Assembly: GCA_910583605.1 (NCBI GenBank)
Contig: CAJTXN010000006.1
Location: 62,001-126,000, forward strand
Direction: 5' to 3'
From: an uncultured Lachnospiraceae bacterium
Lineage (GTDB): Bacteria > Bacillota > Clostridia > Lachnospirales > Lachnospiraceae
Length of the DNA: 64,000 bases
Shown: in pieces, positions 62,076-64,000 of the stretch
How positions within the stretch are numbered: the first letter of the stretch is position 1
Layout: every line of letters starts with the position of its first letter
Program-made: the position numbers and the translations under genes
Notes under the pieces: generated by a model
The model's database searches: none
What the model was told of the DNA's origin: nothing
Seen by the model: the letters and a program-made list of their open reading frames with translations, nothing else

Positions 62076-64000
62076 ATGCATTTTGGGAAAGGATATTGGA
62101 AAACTTTTAGTGCAGGAATTGAAAGAGAATGGGTGATTACCAACGGACTGGGAGGATACTGCGGAAATACCATTATCGGAGCCAATGCGAGAAAGCATCA
62201 TGGATATCTGATCGCCAGCCTTCATCCGCCGGTAGAACGGGTGGCGGTTGTCAATAAATCAGATGAATCCATAACCTTTGGCGGGCGTATGTATTCTTTT
62301 GCGGCAAATCAGAGAGTGGGAGACTGGAATGAGGAAGGACAGAAATATCTACAGCGTTTTATTTATGATGAACTTCCTCATTTTGTATATCAGGCAGAGG
62401 GCGCCTTTATTACAAAAACTCTGAGTTTTGAATGGGAAAGAAATACGGTTGCGGTTTGTTATGAAATATTAAACGGCGGAAATGCAGCGGAATTCTGTAT
62501 CCGTCCGTTTTTTACATTCCGGGAACACAGTACCGGAGTGGAGCGGGCAGAACTTAATTTTACCGAGAGTTTTGAAGACGGGGAAACATTGGTCCTGACA
62601 CCGGAGAAGTGTAAGGATATCAGAATAAGATGTCATATCAGTGAGGGTGAGTTCCGTTCCAATGAAGAAAAGTATGACAGCAATATGATATTGCAGACGG
62701 AAATAAATACCGGCGGAGAGGCTGTGGATAACAGCTATACACCGTATGATATTGTGATAAAAATAAAGCCTTATGAGCAGAAAAAAGTCTCTGTCATCTA
62801 TACCATAGAAGATTCCTATGAGGCTGACGGATTTGTAACCATGGAACGGGCGGTCCGTAGAATCCGGCAGTTAAAAGAAACCGCAGGATATGAGGATGCT
62901 TTTGCCGGAGCGCTGGTGCAGGCGGCAGACCAGTTTATTGTTAAGCGGGAATCTACGGGTAATAAAACGGTAATGGCAGGATATCCGTGGTTTACGGACT
63001 GGGGCAGGGATACCATGATCGCACTTCAGGGACTTACCCTGTCCACGAAGCGCTTTGAAGATGCCCGAAGTATATTAAAATCATTTGCCATGTATGTAAA
63101 AAACGGACTGGTTCCGAACATGTTTCCGGACGAAGGCCTGGAACCGCTTTACAATACGGTAGATGCTTCTTTATGGTATTTTTATTCGGTGGATAAATAT
63201 CTGGAATATACAGGAGCGGAAGAGGATTATGCTTTTATTCGGGATGAAATTTATGGAAAATTAGAAGAGATCATTCATTTTTACGGCACAAAAACGGATT
63301 TTTCCATTTACATGGATAAGGACGGACTGATTCATGCCGGAGGCGGATATGATCAGATTACATGGATGGATGTCCGGGTGGGAAACTGGGTGGTCACGCC
63401 AAGACACGGAAAACCGGTAGAAATAAATGCGCTTTGGTATAATGCGCTGAAAGTAATGGAAAAGCTGGCAGCACGTTTTCAGGCGCCGCTTACGGAATAC
63501 GGGAAAAATTCCGGGGAATATGCAGCAATGGCAGAGCGGGTGAAGGAATCCTTTAATCGGGAATTCTGGAATGAAGATTTAAAATGTTTGTATGATGTGG
63601 CGGATGAACCGGATTCAGACGATAAAATCCGCCCGAATCAGATATATGCCGTTTCACTGCCGTATACCATGCTGGACAGGGAGAAGGAGAGACATGTGGT
63701 AGAGACCGTGATTGAAAAACTCTATGCCACATATGGCCTTCGTACATTGGATCAGGAAGATGCCGAATACCAGCCGTATTATAAGGGCAGACTACATGAC
63801 AGGGATGCGGCATATCATCAGGGAACCGCATGGGCATTTCCGCTGGGGGCGCTAATCACTGCATATGTGAAAGTATTTGGAAAAACGGAACAGACTAAGA
63901 CTTATGCGGCTAAGTTATTAGAGCCGATGGCAGACCATTTAAGGGATGGTTGTGTTGGTTCCATAGCTGAAATTTTTGACGGAAATGAACCGAATATTTC
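62076..64000 (+). CDS. Amylo-alpha-1,6-glucosidase-type glycogen debranching enzyme (partial)
   Basis: The start of a glycogen debranching enzyme that runs past the right edge; 641 codons are visible and open throughout. The N-terminal domain begins EWVITNGLGGYCGNTIIGAN, typical of GDE_N. The catalytic region has YPWFTDWGRDTMIALQGLTL and later GYDQITWMDVRVG, as in the GH133-type amylo-alpha-1,6-glucosidase domain. GTGAGGA precedes ATG 62076. It is of a different family from the GlgX-type enzyme at 54060, so the strain has two unrelated debranching enzymes. Confidence 0.92.
   Translation, partial: MHFGKGYWKTFSAGIEREWVITNGLGGYCGNTIIGANARKHHGYLIASLHPPVERVAVVNKSDESITFGGRMYSFAANQRVGDWNEEGQKYLQRFIYDELPHFVYQAEGAFITKTLSFEWERNTVAVCYEILNGGNAAEFCIRPFFTFREHSTGVERAELNFTESFEDGETLVLTPEKCKDIRIRCHISEGEFRSNEEKYDSNMILQTEINTGGEAVDNSYTPYDIVIKIKPYEQKKVSVIYTIEDSYEADGFVTMERAVRRIRQLKETAGYEDAFAGALVQAADQFIVKRESTGNKTVMAGYPWFTDWGRDTMIALQGLTLSTKRFEDARSILKSFAMYVKNGLVPNMFPDEGLEPLYNTVDASLWYFYSVDKYLEYTGAEEDYAFIRDEIYGKLEEIIHFYGTKTDFSIYMDKDGLIHAGGGYDQITWMDVRVGNWVVTPRHGKPVEINALWYNALKVMEKLAARFQAPLTEYGKNSGEYAAMAERVKESFNREFWNEDLKCLYDVADEPDSDDKIRPNQIYAVSLPYTMLDREKERHVVETVIEKLYATYGLRTLDQEDAEYQPYYKGRLHDRDAAYHQGTAWAFPLGALITAYVKVFGKTEQTKTYAAKLLEPMADHLRDGCVGSIAEIFDGNEPNI

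Noticed and set aside
1..64000. tRNA, rRNA, CRISPR arrays, transposases and phage genes
   Set aside because: I looked for these and saw none beyond the SRP RNA; the repeats found are not spaced like a CRISPR array.

Overview
The window looks like a chromosomal segment of a flagellated, spore-forming Clostridia bacterium, most likely Lachnospiraceae-like (Bacillota). The pointers are moderate-to-low GC, AGGAGG-type ribosome sites, the order tadA - large SRP RNA - dnaX - ybaB - recR that is also known from Bacillus, a split transketolase, a T-box before an IleRS of the long type, sporulation proteins (SpoIID-like, SpoIIQ-like, CotH-like), a flagellin with a sigma-28-type promoter, and several glycogen enzymes. 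This placement is inferred from gene content; no 16S or ribosomal gene is present.

Layout. 1-5.8 kb: CPBP-family membrane protein, tadA, SRP RNA, a 6-phosphofructokinase lying between the SRP RNA and dnaX, then dnaX-ybaB-recR and a small tandem-repeat cysteine-rich protein. 5.8-12.5 kb: a tightly packed three-gene SMC operon resembling Wadjet JetA-JetB-JetC but with no JetD nuclease gene beside it. 12.8-16.5 kb: a heterodimeric ABC exporter with one degenerate ATP site. 16.6-23.9 kb: a TPR/AAA-like protein, a LiaF-like protein with a DUF4097-type partner, split transketolase, and a sigma-70-like protein lacking region 4. 24-34.9 kb: CotH-like lipoprotein, PlsC, VanY-like carboxypeptidase, a phd-doc pair whose doc is broken by one stop codon, a CMD/cupin protein and aldo/keto reductase divergent from a LysR regulator, nicotinate phosphoribosyltransferase, small membrane proteins, a DUF4026-like protein and a YaiI/YqxD remnant. 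35-43.3 kb: an AMP-ligase with a membrane-anchored partner, T-box-ileS, and glycogen phosphorylase. 43.4-48.2 kb: SpoIID-like, a small membrane protein, a long non-coding hairpin element, cardiolipin synthase, SpoIIQ-like. 48.4-54 kb: a large FliK-like protein, flagellin, FliS and a YcxB-like protein. 54-64 kb: isoamylase-type debranching enzyme, a second CotH-like protein with Ig and FN3-like domains, an AAC(3)-family protein, a NagZ-like GH3 lipid-anchored or membrane-anchored protein, a CysK-like enzyme and the start of an amylo-alpha-1,6-glucosidase.

How parts work together. The first block joins replication (DnaX), recombination (RecR, YbaB) and a condensin-like loop extruder (JetABC-like) in one direction. 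Glycogen breakdown is represented by phosphorylase plus two different debranching enzymes at separate loci. Sporulation engulfment and cortex functions (SpoIID, SpoIIQ) flank an insertion that carries the cardiolipin synthase.

The most unusual items are the JetABC-like operon without JetD, a roughly 250-nt intergenic element with near-perfect long arms (45395-45646), a 34-nt intergenic repeat present three times, an in-frame double -1 slippery site in dnaX at the end of the clamp-loader core, a doc toxin gene killed in its active-site motif, and a sigma-like protein without its -35-binding domain.
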